DNA of 58,228 nt. It comes from Eubacteriaceae bacterium. GTDB lineage: Bacteria; Bacillota; Clostridia; Lachnospirales; Lachnospiraceae. Every line of letters starts with the position of its first letter. The first letter of the stretch is position 1. This document shows positions 1-9,433 of the stretch, piece by piece. Under the pieces are notes generated by a model. The model made no database searches. It saw only the letters and a list, made by a program, of their open reading frames with translations, and was not told the DNA's origin. The stretch spans positions 1 through 58,228 of the forward strand of contig CAJTCR010000030.1 in the NCBI GenBank assembly GCA_910574915.1. Direction: 5' to 3'. The position numbers and the translations under genes were made by a program.

Positions 1-105
1 ATGCAAAAAGTCTGAATATTTATACATAAAAAAAGGAATCTTCCCGAAATCTGTCCCTATTTCTATATCTATTAAAAATCCGGTAATCTTTACTCTTTTT
101 CACAT
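1..105. other. Gene-free left edge
   Basis: A+T-rich sequence downstream of the first minus-strand gene. I see no open frame, tRNA or convincing terminator stem here. Confidence 0.5.
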
Positions 106-1113
106 CTAAAAGCGAAATCTCTGTCCTTGTACAAAACAATACAGTATTTTTAAAAATTCTGCCCGCTCCCGCTCCTGTGCGCGTATTTTTGCCAGTTTTT
201 CTCCGTCCCGGTTGTTTGCCCAGCTTTTTTTCGAATTAAAATAATGGTTTGCCACTTTCCAGAACTTCTCTGGATAGCACATGCGCACGCTGAGCTGGCG
301 CAGCTCCCATCTGCCGAACCTGCGTACTTTGTCATATGCGTGTATCATATCCATGCCAAGCCCGGTATTCCAGTTATGCTTCTCCATGATTTTACGGAAA
401 AAATGGGCAAAATCGCTGATATACGCATCTTTGCAAAACCGTTCATAATTAATCATCACAGCGCCCTTTGACGTAAACAGCAGGTTATGCTGGCTGTAAT
501 CCCCGTGGCAGATGCCAAAGTACCGCCCGTTCATCTCCTCGGCTTCCATAAGCCTGCCTGCCGCCTCATCCGCCTGCGCCAGATAATAATCGTACTCGTT
601 TAAAAAATCTGTTTCAAATTCATTTCTCTTTTTTTTCGCTTTTATGTAATTGCGTACTTTGTGCAGTTCCCTCGTATGGCGCATATATTCCTGCCTGAGA
701 AACTCCTCTCCCCTGCACATCACAGCCGGCAGCTCTTCTGCTTCTTCAAATCCTGCCGCATCCATATGAAACTGCGCCAGCTTTTTCACGGCGCAAAGAA
801 TATCTTCCCGGTTTCTTGTGTCACACTCCCTGCCGTCAAACCATGTCCGCATATAATAGCGCGTCTCATCCGTATCGGTAAACAGCGCTGCCCCTTCCTT
901 GGTGCGGACAAGCTGTTCCGCCATGCATCCATGCTCCTTTAAATAGCACAAAAAACGCTCCAGCAGCTCCGCCTTTGCCGCGGTGCCGGAAAACTGCTTG
1001 AGTATTTTTTTGCTCCCGTCCCTGGTGTGGCAAAAATATACGCCCCTGCCTTTTACAATGTCCGTAAACTCATATGGATACGCTTCTACTATTGTTTCTG
1101 TCCGGTTATACAC
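106..1113 (-). CDS. CotS-family spore-coat kinase-like protein
   Basis: A 335-aa protein of the CotS / spore-kinase group, which has an aminoglycoside-phosphotransferase fold. Known members associate with the endospore coat. The catalytic-loop pattern HGD-x4-N is visible as HGDYSQHNLLF. The following metal-binding position, Asp in active kinases, reads MINYERF, with Asn. Other clostridial CotS proteins I recall share this change, so activity is uncertain. The start is a GTG at 1113, chosen because GGAGGGG lies 7 nt upstream; an ATG further upstream at 1161 has no comparable site. It follows cca by about 90 nt and may have its own promoter, but I could not identify a sporulation sigma-factor site with confidence. 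The family is well supported; the biochemical role is not. Confidence 0.8.
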   Translation of the reverse strand: MYNRTETIVEAYPYEFTDIVKGRGVYFCHTRDGSKKILKQFSGTAAKAELLERFLCYLKEHGCMAEQLVRTKEGAALFTDTDETRYYMRTWFDGRECDTRNREDILCAVKKLAQFHMDAAGFEEAEELPAVMCRGEEFLRQEYMRHTRELHKVRNYIKAKKKRNEFETDFLNEYDYYLAQADEAAGRLMEAEEMNGRYFGICHGDYSQHNLLFTSKGAVMINYERFCKDAYISDFAHFFRKIMEKHNWNTGLGMDMIHAYDKVRRFGRWELRQLSVRMCYPEKFWKVANHYFNSKKSWANNRDGEKLAKIRAQERERAEFLKILYCFVQGQRFRF

Positions 1114-1205
1114 AATGACACCCCTCCAATAAGATGAACAATCACGCATTAACGTGTCCATTCATCTTATGAGAAAAGGTGTCAAAATATTCCTGTCAAC
1201 ATGTT

Positions 1206-2546
1206 CTAACCTTGTTTGCTATATGCACTTGCCTGCGCCAGCAAATATTCCCGTTCGTTTTTCTCTGGATCACTGACCACAAGCTCCAGCAGCTTATTTA
1301 AAACCTCTCCGACCTGCCTGCCCTGCGGGACGCCCAGCTTTAGCAGATCCCGCCCGTCCACGGCAAGCTGCCCAAGGCTCAGGCAGTCTTTTCTTTTCAT
1401 TATGTCATCGTATATCTTTTCATAGCCGCTTAAGTATGCAAGCTTTTCCGCGCGCTGATAGGCGCTCTGTGCCAGGATATCCGCTCGTTTTAATGCAAAG
1501 ATCACCGGATACTGCCGCTCGCCTGTCTTTATAACGGCACGGCGCACGCCTGCCTGTGTCAGCGCCGGATTGTAATCATGCCATTGTACAAGCGCGCAGA
1601 CACGTTCCATCGTCTCACAGTCAAATTTTAAGCGCCTGAAAATCTGCCCGGCAAGCACAGCGCCCTTTTGCGGATGCCCGTAAAAATGATCGGTTCCGTC
1701 TTCGTCTGTCGTCTTGCAGTCCGGCTTTGCGATATCGTGAAACAGCGCGGCAAGACGCAGTACTTTATCCTGCGCGGTATACTGCATTGCCGCAATCGTA
1801 TGCTCGCCGACGTTTTTGCAATGGTGCGGATGATTTTGTTCGGTCTCCATCATCCGGTCAAATTCCGGCAGGACTGCCTTTGTGATGCCAAGCTCGTACA
1901 GCTCTCTCATATATTCCGGGTGCGGCGATACGACCAGCTTTACAAGTTCCGCCTGAATCCGCTCCGCGCTGATCTTTTTTAAGTCCGGCGCCAGCTTTTG
2001 TATCGCCTGCCTTGTCTGTTGTTCGATTTTAAAATCGAGCTGTGCCGCAAACCGTACGGCGCGCAGCATACGCAGGGCGTCTTCGCCGAAACGGTCTGCC
2101 GCGCTGCCGACACAGCGGACGATGCCTGCCGCCAGATCGCCCGCCCCGGCAAACGCATCGACCAGCCCGTCAGAATCGTTATACGCCATTGCATTGATCG
2201 TAAAATCCCGCCGCTTTAAGTCCTCCAGCAGGCTTGGCGTAAATATGACCTGATCCGGGTGCCTGCCGTCCGTATACGCGCCGTCGATCCGGTAAGTCGT
2301 CACTTCAAAGCTCTCCCCGCCAAGCAGGACAGTCACTGTCCCATGCTTAAGCCCGGTATCCACCGTTCTTGCAAACAGCGCTTTTACCTGCGCAGGAGAC
2401 GCCGAGGTCGTAATGTCCCAGTCCTTTGGTATCCGGTTCAGCAAACAATCCCGCACACATCCGCCTACTGCATAGGCTTCCTGCCCATGCGCTGCCAGCC
2501 TGTCTATTACCTGCTTTACCGGCTTTGGAAGTTCGATCCTGTTAAT
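1206..2546 (-). CDS. cca: CCA-adding tRNA nucleotidyltransferase
   Basis: Adds or repairs the 3'-terminal CCA of tRNAs from CTP and ATP; cytosolic class II nucleotidyltransferase. Visible features are the G-G-x-V-R-D motif ([11 protein letters not shown]) followed by DWDITT, the [11 protein letters not shown] segment, and a C-terminal HD domain (LFHDIAKP). The open frame extends upstream into proS, but homology begins only at [10 protein letters not shown]. No ATG, GTG or TTG lies at that point. The best start is an ATT at 2546-2544, with GGGG about 8 nt upstream, giving 446 aa, the usual family size. The ATT shares one base with the proS stop (ATTAA), which suggests translational coupling. 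The product call is firm; the start is inference. Confidence 0.93.
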   Translation of the reverse strand: MNRIELPKPVKQVIDRLAAHGQEAYAVGGCVRDCLLNRIPKDWDITTSASPAQVKALFARTVDTGLKHGTVTVLLGGESFEVTTYRIDGAYTDGRHPDQVIFTPSLLEDLKRRDFTINAMAYNDSDGLVDAFAGAGDLAAGIVRCVGSAADRFGEDALRMLRAVRFAAQLDFKIEQQTRQAIQKLAPDLKKISAERIQAELVKLVVSPHPEYMRELYELGITKAVLPEFDRMMETEQNHPHHCKNVGEHTIAAMQYTAQDKVLRLAALFHDIAKPDCKTTDEDGTDHFYGHPQKGAVLAGQIFRRLKFDCETMERVCALVQWHDYNPALTQAGVRRAVIKTGERQYPVIFALKRADILAQSAYQRAEKLAYLSGYEKIYDDIMKRKDCLSLGQLAVDGRDLLKLGVPQGRQVGEVLNKLLELVVSDPEKNEREYLLAQASAYSKQG

Positions 2547-3978
2547 ATGCTTTTCCCCAGAATACCAGCTTTTTCGCCGGTTTTTTACAGCAGACGCATA
2601 CGTCGCTGATCTGTTCTTGTTCAAACGGCATACAGCGGGAAGTCGCCGTTGTATCTTCTTTGATCTTATCTTCACATGCCTGTTCCCCGCACCACATCGC
2701 GCGGATAAATCCTGGCTTTTCCTCCAGCGCTGCCTGGAACTGTTCATAATCGCGCGCGTCTGTAATATGCGAATCACGATGTGCCTTGGCGCGTGCAAAC
2801 ATTTCAGACTGCACCGTTTTTAACAGCTCCTCTACTTTCTGCGGTACCTGTTCGATCGCGGTCTGGTATTTTTCCCTCGTATCGCGGCGCACGATCACGC
2901 ACTGTCCCTTTTCTATATCTTTTGGCCCGATTTCAATCCGCAGAGGAATGCCGCGCATTTCCTGCTCCGAGAACTTCCAGCCAGGGCTTTTTACGCTGTC
3001 GTCTACCTTGACGCGGAACTGCTGCTGCAACGCCTGATACAGCTCGTTGGCTTTTTTAAGCACTCCTTCTTTCTGCTGCTGGATCGGGATCACCATCACC
3101 TGTGTCGGTGCGATCGCAGGCGGCAGCACGAGCCCCGAATCATCTCCGTGCACCATAATAATTGCGCCGATAATCCGCGTGCTCAAGCCCCAGGAAGTCT
3201 GGTGCACATACTGAAGCTGATTGTTTGGATCCGTATACTGAATGTCAAACGCCTTTGCAAACCCGTCGCCGAAATTGTGGCTGGTACCGGACTGCAATGC
3301 CTTTCCGTCATGCATCAGCGCCTCGATTGTATAAGTTGCTTCCGCGCCCGCAAATTTTTCCTTTTCTGTCTTTTGTCCGCGGATGACTGGGATCGCAAGC
3401 ACCTCTTCGCAGAAGGTGGCATAAACGTTTAACATCTGCTCGGTACGCTCCTGCGCTTCCTGTGCTGTCGCGTGCGCCGTATGCCCTTCCTGCCACAAAA
3501 ATTCCCGCGAACGCAGAAACGGCCTTGTTTCCTTTTCCCATCTTACGACCGAACACCACTGGTTGTATACTTTTGGCAGGTCACGGTAAGACTGTACGTC
3601 ATTTTTATAAAAGTCACAAAACAGCGTTTCCGAAGTCGGCCTGACACACAGCCGTTCCTGTAACTTGCTCTGTCCGCCGTGCGTTACCCATGCCACCTCC
3701 GGCGCAAAGCCCTCTACATGGTCTTTTTCCTTATTTAACAGCCCCTCCGGGATAAACATCGGCATATACACGTTCTGCACCCCGGTTTCTTTAAAACGGC
3801 GGTCTAACTCGTTTTGAATGTTTTCCCAGAGCGCATAGCCAGCCGGCTTGATAATCATGCAGCCCTTTACGGAAGAATAGTCAATCAGCTCCGCTTTTTT
3901 TACCACATCGGTATACCACTGCGCGAAATCCTCCTGCATACTCGTAATGGATTCCACTAATTTCTTGTCCTTTGCCAT
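2542..3978 (-). CDS. proS: Prolyl-tRNA synthetase (short, archaeal/eukaryotic type)
   Basis: Charges tRNA-Pro with proline. At 478 aa this is the short class II form without the bacterial editing insertion. The class II core is visible (motif 2 region [14 protein letters not shown] and [17 protein letters not shown]), and the C-terminal zinc-binding-type segment holds paired cysteines ([11 protein letters not shown] and [12 protein letters not shown]). The start at 3978 ([10 protein letters not shown]) is preceded by AAAGGAG at good spacing; an upstream in-frame ATG at 4002 is less well placed. The stop overlaps the presumed start of cca by one base. The gap to the upstream membrane-protein gene is only about 90 nt, too short for a T-box leader. 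High confidence. Confidence 0.96.
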   Translation of the reverse strand: MAKDKKLVESITSMQEDFAQWYTDVVKKAELIDYSSVKGCMIIKPAGYALWENIQNELDRRFKETGVQNVYMPMFIPEGLLNKEKDHVEGFAPEVAWVTHGGQSKLQERLCVRPTSETLFCDFYKNDVQSYRDLPKVYNQWCSVVRWEKETRPFLRSREFLWQEGHTAHATAQEAQERTEQMLNVYATFCEEVLAIPVIRGQKTEKEKFAGAEATYTIEALMHDGKALQSGTSHNFGDGFAKAFDIQYTDPNNQLQYVHQTSWGLSTRIIGAIIMVHGDDSGLVLPPAIAPTQVMVIPIQQQKEGVLKKANELYQALQQQFRVKVDDSVKSPGWKFSEQEMRGIPLRIEIGPKDIEKGQCVIVRRDTREKYQTAIEQVPQKVEELLKTVQSEMFARAKAHRDSHITDARDYEQFQAALEEKPGFIRAMWCGEQACEDKIKEDTTATSRCMPFEQEQISDVCVCCKKPAKKLVFWGKAY

Positions 3979-4068
3979 CTCATTCTCCTTTATATCGATC
4001 AAATGCTGTGATACCGGATTTATTTTAGCCTCATACTTCGCTTATGTCAAGCGGGCATTGGCGTTCCG

Positions 4069-5109
4069 TCAAGATTCCAGCAGCGCCGTATAAAGCTCAT
4101 AAATAAGAAATGCAGACACCGGCCCTAAAATCACCCCCGCCGCACCGTATACATGCATTCCGATATAAATGCTCATCAGCACCGCGATCGGAGGATACCC
4201 CAGCTTTCCTCCGATCAGCCGCGGCTCTAAAAACTGGCGCACAAAGCTGCATACAAGATATAAAATGCCGTAGACAGCCGCAGGCAGATATTGTCCGTTC
4301 ATAAGGTCAATCACCATCCACGGCACAAAAATCGTCCCGGTGCCGATAAACGGCAGCGCATCGCACACCCCGATGCCCATGCCCGCAAGCAGCGCATAAG
4401 AATTGCCTGTTAAAAACAAGCCGCCAATGCAGATCATGCTGATCACAAGCAGTATCACAATCTGTGCTCTTAGATATGTGCCTCCCGCCTGTCTGGAATG
4501 CTGCTTGATACGCACCGCAAGCTTGCCTGCCTCGGATCTGCGCACTGCGCAGGCAATCGCCGGATAATCGGTTAAAATCAGCATACCGGATATTACAGAT
4601 ACGAGCGTAACGCCCATCACCGAAAAGACCGCCTTTGCATAAGCCATCGAATTTTTCAAAAGATACGGCAGCGTGCTCGACTGAAAGCCGTCCACAACCT
4701 TATTGCGCATTTTGACAAACAACTGCTCCGCCTCGCCAATGCGCACGCCCAGACTGCGTTCCAGGCGGTCGCAGCAGCCACACCAGATTTCTAAGAACCC
4801 TCCTTCAATCGATTCCGCGTTTTTTACCAGTGCCGCAAGCTGCGTACATGCGGCGCGCCCGACAAAAAAGCAGGCGGCTAACACAGCGCCCAGCACGACG
4901 GTCACCACAAGCATGGAAATCACGCCGCGCCCTTTTCCCGTTTTTGCCACGATTTTTTGTACGAGCGGATTTAACAGCATCGCCAGGAATGCGCCGAATA
5001 AAAAAGGAATTACCATCGGCAGCACGTATCTCATGGAAAGATACACCGCCAGCGTAACCCCTGCTAATAAAATTGTCTTTTTTACGTTTTCTTTTTCATA
5101 CCATCTCAT
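4069..5109 (-). CDS. YtvI/AI-2E-type polytopic membrane protein
   Basis: A 346-aa integral membrane protein of the AI-2E exporter-like (UPF0118) superfamily. It most resembles the YtvI branch, which is linked to sporulation in Firmicutes. Hydrophobic segments alternate along the chain, with a long central soluble stretch at about residues 90-150. The C-terminal half has family-typical features (GVCDALPFIGTGTIFVPW, then FLEPRLIGGKLGYPPIAVL and a final GVILGPVSAF helix). The start ATG at 5109 was chosen because the upstream extension runs towards the preceding gene and is not membrane-like. The ribosome site is weak, and a GTG at 5157 is an alternative. The transported substrate is unknown. It lies between the pseudouridine synthase gene and proS, all on the same strand. 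Confidence 0.8.
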   Translation of the reverse strand: MRWYEKENVKKTILLAGVTLAVYLSMRYVLPMVIPFLFGAFLAMLLNPLVQKIVAKTGKGRGVISMLVVTVVLGAVLAACFFVGRAACTQLAALVKNAESIEGGFLEIWCGCCDRLERSLGVRIGEAEQLFVKMRNKVVDGFQSSTLPYLLKNSMAYAKAVFSVMGVTLVSVISGMLILTDYPAIACAVRRSEAGKLAVRIKQHSRQAGGTYLRAQIVILLVISMICIGGLFLTGNSYALLAGMGIGVCDALPFIGTGTIFVPWMVIDLMNGQYLPAAVYGILYLVCSFVRQFLEPRLIGGKLGYPPIAVLMSIYIGMHVYGAAGVILGPVSAFLIYELYTALLES

Positions 5110-5174
5110 ACAACCAGTATGTGTGTATTCTATTTGATTATGTATCGCTGCGTGCACAATCGGGCTGTCACTTT

Positions 5175-5879
5175 TTAGAAGCCCTGGCAGCTTTGTACAT
5201 TTTTTAGTGCACGGAACTTTTGAAATACCGGCTGCGACGGAACGATCGCAAACTGCATTTTTTGGCACGTCACCGGATGCACAAACGACAGCTCGCACGC
5301 GCATAGCCCAAGCCCGGCTGCTGGCGTTCCTTCTCCGTGCGGCATCCCATATTTCGTATCTCCCACAAGCGGCGTTCCTATATGCGCCATCTGCACGCGG
5401 ATTTGATGATGCCTGCCCGTCAGCAGGCGGATTTTTACGAGATTTTGTACAGGGCTGCTGTCTGCATCCGTCTCTAACACCCGGTAGTGCAGCTTTGCCT
5501 GCTTCGCCTTAGCATCACCGGATGAAACAATGGCTGAGAGATTGTTCCGCCCGTCTTTTTTCAGGTAATCTACAAGTGTTCCTTCCGCAGCGGGCATCGC
5601 GCCCTGCGTCACAGCGGCATATCCTTTGAAAAAGCCGCCCTGCGTCAGCGCCCTGCAAAGCTTCGCCGCAGACTCTGCCTGCTTGCCAAACACCAAAATC
5701 CCTTCCACTGGCTGGTCAAGACGGTGGATCAGCCCGATATAAGGCGGTTCCCCTTTTTTGTGCCTGTAGTTTTTCAGCAGGCTGACCATATCCTGCTGCG
5801 TGTGCAGCTTTGTCTGTACCGCGGTGCCCGGCGGCTTTACACAGACTAAAATATGCTGGTCTTCATATAAGATGTTCAT
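5175..5879 (-). CDS. RluA-family pseudouridine synthase
   Basis: Converts uridine to pseudouridine in RNA. The 234-aa protein is the catalytic domain alone, with no N-terminal S4 RNA-binding domain. The signature HRLDQPVEGILVFGK contains the catalytic Asp at about residue 55. RLLTGRHHQIRVQMAHIGTPLVGDTKYG is the usual C-terminal motif region. Whether the target is rRNA or tRNA cannot be told from sequence. Its ATG follows the response-regulator stop by 12 nt, so it is probably the last gene co-transcribed with the two-component system, or leads into the YtvI-like gene 65 nt further on. Confidence 0.9.
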   Translation of the reverse strand: MNILYEDQHILVCVKPPGTAVQTKLHTQQDMVSLLKNYRHKKGEPPYIGLIHRLDQPVEGILVFGKQAESAAKLCRALTQGGFFKGYAAVTQGAMPAAEGTLVDYLKKDGRNNLSAIVSSGDAKAKQAKLHYRVLETDADSSPVQNLVKIRLLTGRHHQIRVQMAHIGTPLVGDTKYGMPHGEGTPAAGLGLCACELSFVHPVTCQKMQFAIVPSQPVFQKFRALKNVQSCQGF

Positions 5880-5891
5880 AAAATTGTCCCC

Positions 5892-6581
5892 TTACAGCTT
5901 AAACCGGTATCCGACTCCCCAAATCGTCTCGATATACTGCGGCTTTGCCGTATTGATCTCGATTTTTTCCCGGATCTTTTTAATATGCACCGTTACAGTC
6001 GCAATATCTCCGACGGACTCCATATCCCAGATTTCTTTAAACAGCTCGTCTTTTGTAAATACCCGGTTCGGATTCTGCGCCAGAAATACGAGCAGGTCAA
6101 ATTCCTTTGTCGTAAACTGCTTTTCCTCTTCGTTAATCCAAACTCGCCTTGCCGTCTTGTCAATGCGTATGCCGCGGATCTCTACGATATCATTCTGCAT
6201 AGCTCCGCTGCCGATCAGCCTTTCATACCGTGCCAAATGCGCCTTGACACGCGCCACCAGCTCGCTCGGCGAAAACGGTTTCGTTACATAGTCGTCCGCC
6301 CCCATGCCAAGCCCGCGGATTTTGTCAATATCGTCCTTTTTTGCCGATACCATTAAGACCGGCAGATTTTTATGCTCTCTGATCTGCCTGCACACTTCAA
6401 ACCCGTCCATGCCAGGCAGCATCAAGTCCAGGATGACCATATTGTAGTCCTCTTCCAGCACCTTTTTTAAGCCGTGCTCCCCGTTTGTCTCGATCTCTAC
6501 CTCAAACCCGCTCAGCTCCAGGTAATCCTTTTCCAGCTCCGCGATCGTCATTTCATCTTCAATAATCAGTATCCTGCTCAT
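5892..6581 (-). CDS. OmpR/PhoB-family response regulator
   Basis: DNA-binding response regulator, 229 aa. The receiver domain (about 1-120) has the acidic pocket E8/D9, the phosphoacceptor D52 (VILDLMLPG) and K101 (VTKPFS). The C-terminal winged-helix domain (about 130-229) ends in the family-typical IETIWGVGYRFKL. The gene overlaps the 3' end of the kinase gene by 23 bp, so the two form a translationally coupled pair. No target operator is recognisable. Confidence 0.95.
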   Translation of the reverse strand: MSRILIIEDEMTIAELEKDYLELSGFEVEIETNGEHGLKKVLEEDYNMVILDLMLPGMDGFEVCRQIREHKNLPVLMVSAKKDDIDKIRGLGMGADDYVTKPFSPSELVARVKAHLARYERLIGSGAMQNDIVEIRGIRIDKTARRVWINEEEKQFTTKEFDLLVFLAQNPNRVFTKDELFKEIWDMESVGDIATVTVHIKKIREKIEINTAKPQYIETIWGVGYRFKL

Positions 6582-7707
6582 TCAATACCTCCTGATATTT
6601 GCGTATTACAAAGTACATGACCGTACCTGTGGACTCCTTGCTCGTCGCCCAGATCTTGCCGCCATGATCTTCAATAATCTTCTTTACGATCGAAAGCCCG
6701 ATACCGCTACCTCCGGTTGCCGAATTTCTGGAAGCATCCGTACGGTAAAAACGGTCAAAAATAAACGGCAGGTCTTTTTGCGCAATCCCTTTTCCGTTGT
6801 CTTCGATCTCCACCTGGATAAAATCGCCTACGTCCTTGATCCTGACGTTAATTAGCCCGTGCTCCTTATCCATATATTTTACAGAATTGCCGACAATATT
6901 ATCGATCACGCGCTTTAGCTGTTCCGGGTCTGCGATAATCACGACATGGTCTCCCGCATAGTTAAAATACGACAGCCCGATATGCTTTGCTTCCAGCTCC
7001 AGCCCGATCTCCTCAATGCAGTCGTTAAAATACTCCGCCGCGCTGATCCTGTTAAAATTATACGGGATACGGTTTGTGTCAATCTTGGCATACAGCGTCA
7101 GTTCATTAATGAGCCGGTCCATGTCCATCGCCTTGTTGTAGATCGTGCGCATATATTTGTCTGCTTTTTCCGGTGTGTCCGCAACCCCGTCCAGGATCCC
7201 TTCCACATAGCCCTTGATCGCTGTAATCGGCGTTTTTAAGTCATGAGAAATATTGCTGATTAAAATACGGTTCTGCTTTTCGGCTTCCAGTTTTTCTTCC
7301 GCGGACTCCTTAAGCCTCTGCCTCATATCTTCAAAGTTCCGGCACAGGCTGCCCATCTCGTCATTGCTGTCTGCTTCGACGGTAAAATTCAGATTCCCCT
7401 CCTTGATATTTTTCGCCGCTTCCTCCAGCCGGCAGATCGGTGTCACAATGCTGCGGTAGATCCATGCCGTAATCGAAAGCCCTGTCGCAGCCAGGATCAA
7501 AACGATGCAGATCGCCATATCCTCCACAAGCACCTCGATCTGCGACATATCGATCTTATAGGCAAGCACGCCGATATCGATGCCCGTCTGCTGTGCAACT
7601 GCATTCATCTGGATCAGCCGGATCACAAAAAAAGCAAACAGTGCAAGCAAAATCGGCATAAACACGATTACAAAAAAAGTAATCACCAACTTTGTACTCA
7701 GTTTCAT
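6559..7707 (-). CDS. HAMP-containing sensor histidine kinase
   Basis: Membrane sensor kinase, 382 aa, partner of the overlapping OmpR-type regulator. There are two transmembrane helices (about 8-33 and 64-86) with only about 30 residues between them, so the extracytoplasmic sensor loop is very small. The signal may therefore be sensed in the membrane or through a partner protein. A HAMP region follows (about 86-138), then the dimerisation helix with H155 (SNISHDLKTP), the N box (DNIVGNS), G1 (DNGKGI) and G2 (GGSGIGLSI). The start lies 24 nt downstream of a 52-nt perfect hairpin in the leader. The regulated process cannot be read from the neighbours. Confidence 0.95.
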   Translation of the reverse strand: MKLSTKLVITFFVIVFMPILLALFAFFVIRLIQMNAVAQQTGIDIGVLAYKIDMSQIEVLVEDMAICIVLILAATGLSITAWIYRSIVTPICRLEEAAKNIKEGNLNFTVEADSNDEMGSLCRNFEDMRQRLKESAEEKLEAEKQNRILISNISHDLKTPITAIKGYVEGILDGVADTPEKADKYMRTIYNKAMDMDRLINELTLYAKIDTNRIPYNFNRISAAEYFNDCIEEIGLELEAKHIGLSYFNYAGDHVVIIADPEQLKRVIDNIVGNSVKYMDKEHGLINVRIKDVGDFIQVEIEDNGKGIAQKDLPFIFDRFYRTDASRNSATGGSGIGLSIVKKIIEDHGGKIWATSKESTGTVMYFVIRKYQEVLNEQDTDY

Positions 7708-7730
7708 AGAAAGGCTCCTTCCTGCCTCCA

Positions 7731-7783
7731 GCCAAAAATATAACTGCCGCGGCGCTTCACGCCGCGGCAGTTATATTTTTGGC
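7731..7783 (-). terminator. metK terminator / leader hairpin of the kinase operon
   Basis: A perfect inverted repeat with 24-bp arms (inner part CTGCCGCGGCG) and a 5-nt loop, followed on the minus strand by TTATATTTTT within the arm. It fits a rho-independent terminator for metK. A TATAAT-like -10 at 7806-7811 lies between metK and this hairpin, so kinase-operon transcripts starting there would have to read through it. Confidence 0.75.
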
Positions 7784-7805
7784 GCAAGCTGGTTCCGCTA
7801 ACGCT

Positions 7806-7811
7806 ATTATA
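7806..7811 (-). promoter_or_regulatory. Possible extended -10 promoter for the kinase operon
   Basis: On the minus strand TGTTATAAT gives an extended -10 (TG-n-TATAAT). No good -35 sits 16-18 nt upstream. Placed between the metK stop and the 7731-7783 hairpin. Confidence 0.4.
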
Positions 7812-7890
7812 ACATGAGCTTTGTAATTACATATAAAAATTCAGGGAAAAGATTCTTAATTTTTTCTAAATTAAAAAACATCTGTATTTA

Positions 7891-9081
7891 TTATGCCAGA
7901 TAGCCTTTTAACACGTCTACCTTGTCCAGCGCTTCCCAAGGCAGATGCAGGTCGTTTCTGCCAAAATGCCCGTATGCCGCTGTCTGCTTGTAGATCGGCC
8001 TTCTAAGATCCAGCATCTTAATAATGCCCGCCGGACGCAGGTCAAAATTGCTGCGGATAATTCCTACCAGCTCGTCATCCTTGATCTTGCCGGTGCCAAA
8101 AGTATCTACCATTACCGATGTCGGCTGTGCGACGCCAATCGCATAGGACAACTGGATCTCGCATTTTTCTGCCAGCCCCGCCGCTACGATATTTTTTGCG
8201 ACATAACGTGCCGCATAAGCTGCGGAACGGTCTACTTTCGTACAGTCTTTGCCGGAAAATGCGCCGCCGCCGTGACGCGCGTACCCGCCGTATGTATCTA
8301 CAATAATTTTGCGCCCGGTAAGCCCTGCGTCTCCCTGCGGGCCGCCGATTACAAATCTGCCTGTCGGATTAATAAAAAACTTAGTCTGCGCATCGATCAT
8401 TTCTTTCGGAAGGATCGGTTCGAACACATGCTTCATAATATCTGCATGAATCTGCTCCTGTGTCACATCCGCATCATGCTGCGTAGACAATACGACAGCT
8501 TCGAGTCTCTTTGGCTTTCCAGCCTCATCGTATTCTACAGACACCTGTGTCTTCCCGTCCGGGCGAAGGTAGGAAAGCGTGCCGTCCTTGCGTACGTTGG
8601 TAAGCTGCAACGCCAGCTTGTGTGCCAGAGAGATCGGGTACGGCATATAGCTCTCCGTCTCATTGGTCGCATAGCCAAACATCATGCCCTGGTCGCCTGC
8701 GCCGATTGCATCCAATTCCTCGTCTGTCATCTTATTTTCTTTCGCTTCCAGTGCCTTATCTACTCCCATTGCAATGTCCGCGGACTGCTGGTCAATCGCT
8801 GAAAATACGGCGCACGTATTGCAGTCAAAGCCCATTTTCGCGTCGTTATAGCCGATCTCATTGACAGTCTTTCGCACAATCGCAGGAATATCCAGCGTTG
8901 CCTTTGTCGTGATCTCGCCTGTCACAAGCACATATCCGGTACAGCAGACCGTCTCACACGCCACGCGGCTCATCGGGTCTTGTGCCATACATGCGTCTAA
9001 CACTGCGTCTGATACGGCATCGCACAGTTTATCAGGATGCCCTTCTGTTACTGATTCTGAGGTAAATAATAACTTTTCCAT
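7891..9081 (-). CDS. metK: S-adenosylmethionine synthetase
   Basis: Makes SAM from methionine and ATP; 396 aa, normal family length. GHPDK near the N-terminus (residues 14-18), the [12 protein letters not shown] hexapeptide region and [19 protein letters not shown] are the classic MetK signatures. The start at 9081 ([10 protein letters not shown]) is preceded by GAAAGGA. An upstream in-frame ATG at 9111 would add ten residues without homology. The 5' leader carries an S-box (SAM-I) riboswitch and terminator, so the product SAM should repress its own synthesis. It is monocistronic in appearance: a promoter and riboswitch upstream, a strong hairpin downstream. Confidence 0.97.
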   Translation of the reverse strand: MEKLLFTSESVTEGHPDKLCDAVSDAVLDACMAQDPMSRVACETVCCTGYVLVTGEITTKATLDIPAIVRKTVNEIGYNDAKMGFDCNTCAVFSAIDQQSADIAMGVDKALEAKENKMTDEELDAIGAGDQGMMFGYATNETESYMPYPISLAHKLALQLTNVRKDGTLSYLRPDGKTQVSVEYDEAGKPKRLEAVVLSTQHDADVTQEQIHADIMKHVFEPILPKEMIDAQTKFFINPTGRFVIGGPQGDAGLTGRKIIVDTYGGYARHGGGAFSGKDCTKVDRSAAYAARYVAKNIVAAGLAEKCEIQLSYAIGVAQPTSVMVDTFGTGKIKDDELVGIIRSNFDLRPAGIIKMLDLRRPIYKQTAAYGHFGRNDLHLPWEALDKVDVLKGYLA

Positions 9082-9126
9082 ACTTTTTCCTTTCGTTTTT
9101 GATTCTTTCACCTAATAAAAATGCAA

Positions 9127-9159
9127 CAAAAAAAGGTTCGCTTTTCCATAAGCGGACCT
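9127..9159 (-). terminator. Intrinsic terminator of the S-box riboswitch
   Basis: On the minus strand AGGTCCGCTT pairs with AAGCGAACCT (one G-U pair) across a short loop and is followed by a run of T. It lies directly downstream of the aptamer and upstream of metK, as expected of a transcription-attenuation expression platform. Confidence 0.85.
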
Positions 9160-9181
9160 GACTAGGTTAAATCATCAAATC

Positions 9182-9285
9182 CTCTTATTGTTCGATTACT
9201 CGCTCAGGTTGGCACCTTCCACGCATATGCAGGGGGTTGCCGTGACTTCACAGATCCTTTGTATCTCCATCACTCTGAATAAGAG
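9182..9285 (-). promoter_or_regulatory. SAM-I (S-box) riboswitch
   Basis: Aptamer in the metK leader. The closing P1 helix is formed by CTCTTATT (9278-9285) and AATAAGAG (9182-9189). Between them are the S-box hallmarks on the minus strand: GATGGAG, GTGAAGTCACGGCAACC, then GGAAGGTGCCAACCTGAGCG. Position upstream of metK and the adjoining terminator support an OFF switch on SAM binding, as known for the family. Confidence 0.93.
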
Positions 9286-9330
9286 AAAAATCGTATGCAA
9301 TTTTCGAATTCTCAAATCTAACTCATAAAG

Positions 9331-9359
9331 ACAATACAACAGAACAGCCAAAATGTCAA
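9331..9359 (-). promoter_or_regulatory. Sigma-A promoter of metK leader
   Basis: TTGACA (9354-9359) and TATTGT (9331-9336) on the minus strand, with a 17-bp spacer. The start point would lie about 40 nt before the riboswitch P1 helix. Confidence 0.7.
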
Positions 9360-9388
9360 TGATAAATTTTGACAAATTTCCAAACAGC

Positions 9389-9420
9389 AGAATCCAGCCC
9401 TGTTTTACGAACTGGATTCT
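9389..9420 (-). terminator. Weak hairpin after murA
   Basis: A 9-bp stem (AGAATCCAG/CTGGATTCT) 14 nt after the murA stop. The following bases are only moderately T-rich, so termination here is tentative. Confidence 0.35.
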
Positions 9421-9433
9421 TTTGAAACGTCCA

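Noticed and set aside
2547..2798. Longer cca starting at the ATG at 2798
   Set aside because: The extra 84 residues lie in the coding region of proS in another frame and show no similarity to CCA enzymes.
3979..4068. T-box leader before proS
   Set aside because: Only about 90 bp separates proS from the upstream gene, and neither the T-box sequence nor a terminator stem is present.
5110..5304. N-terminal extension of the YtvI-like protein
   Set aside because: It would overlap the pseudouridine synthase gene, and the extension lacks membrane or family features.
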